Of a stretch of 64,000 nucleotides of DNA, positions 63,986 through 64,000 are shown in pieces. The notes beneath the pieces are model-generated. The model ran no database searches and was not told the origin of the DNA. It saw nothing but the letters and a program-made list of their open reading frames with translations. Numbering within the stretch: position 1 is the stretch's first letter; each line of letters starts with the position of its first letter. A program made the position numbers and the translations under genes. The DNA comes from Agapetus fuscipes (lineage: Eukaryota; Arthropoda; Insecta; Trichoptera; Glossosomatidae): NCBI GenBank assembly GCA_951799405.1, contig OX637353.1:1302001-1366000 (forward strand). The letters run 5' to 3'.

Positions 63986-64000
63986 TATATTTGTGAACAC

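Overview
The window is eukaryotic, almost certainly insect. It is AT-rich, with short exons, long introns and dense transposable elements. The one clearly recognisable host gene lies on the minus strand from about 59861 to 19079. It is the 3' two thirds of an AP-2 complex alpha-adaptin gene, in 12 exons whose splice phases all fit, ending in a stop codon at 19079-19081. About 605 codons are present: the second half of the trunk solenoid, the hinge, and the whole appendage (ear) domain. The 5' exons must lie beyond 64000. The protein matches insect alpha-adaptins best. I cannot fix the insect order; the insect-type Helitron and the LINE families only say arthropod. Layout: 1-19078 lies downstream of AP-2 alpha. 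It is repeat-rich, with RTE-like LINE fragments, foldback elements, a 15-bp minisatellite and hAT MITEs, and no convincing host exon. 19079-59861 is the AP-2 alpha gene. Its introns hold almost every class of eukaryotic transposon: three APE-type LINE families, an apparently intact CR1/L2-like LINE, a Penelope-like element, hAT elements, a Tigger-like deletion derivative, a probable PIF/Harbinger MITE, a Helitron, tRNA-derived SINEs and a 5S rRNA-derived sequence. 59862-64000 lies upstream on the same strand. It holds Penelope-like fragments, an LDL-receptor class A ORF with a signal-like hydrophobic stretch, LINE tails and another hAT element that ends inside the window. How the parts relate: two LINE families have short 3' sequences that recur in many solo copies. 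The 3' UTR of the CR1/L2-like LINE also forms the end of a tRNA-headed SINE, a SINE/LINE partnership seen within one locus. Several elements are nested: an AP-2 intron holds a hAT, which holds a TWA-target MITE and a Helitron; another intron holds a TIR element, which holds a second hAT. Target-site duplications can be read for these, so the order of insertion is clear. The most unusual points are: a 102-bp tandem array copying the 3' end of an AP-2 alpha appendage exon into the next intron, where every unit could act as an 81-nt in-frame exon; a 5S rRNA-like unit fused to a tRNA-headed SINE; several very long near-perfect palindromes; and a 48-codon ORF left by internal deletion of a Tigger-like transposase. 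All coordinates for repeats without a readable target-site duplication are approximate.
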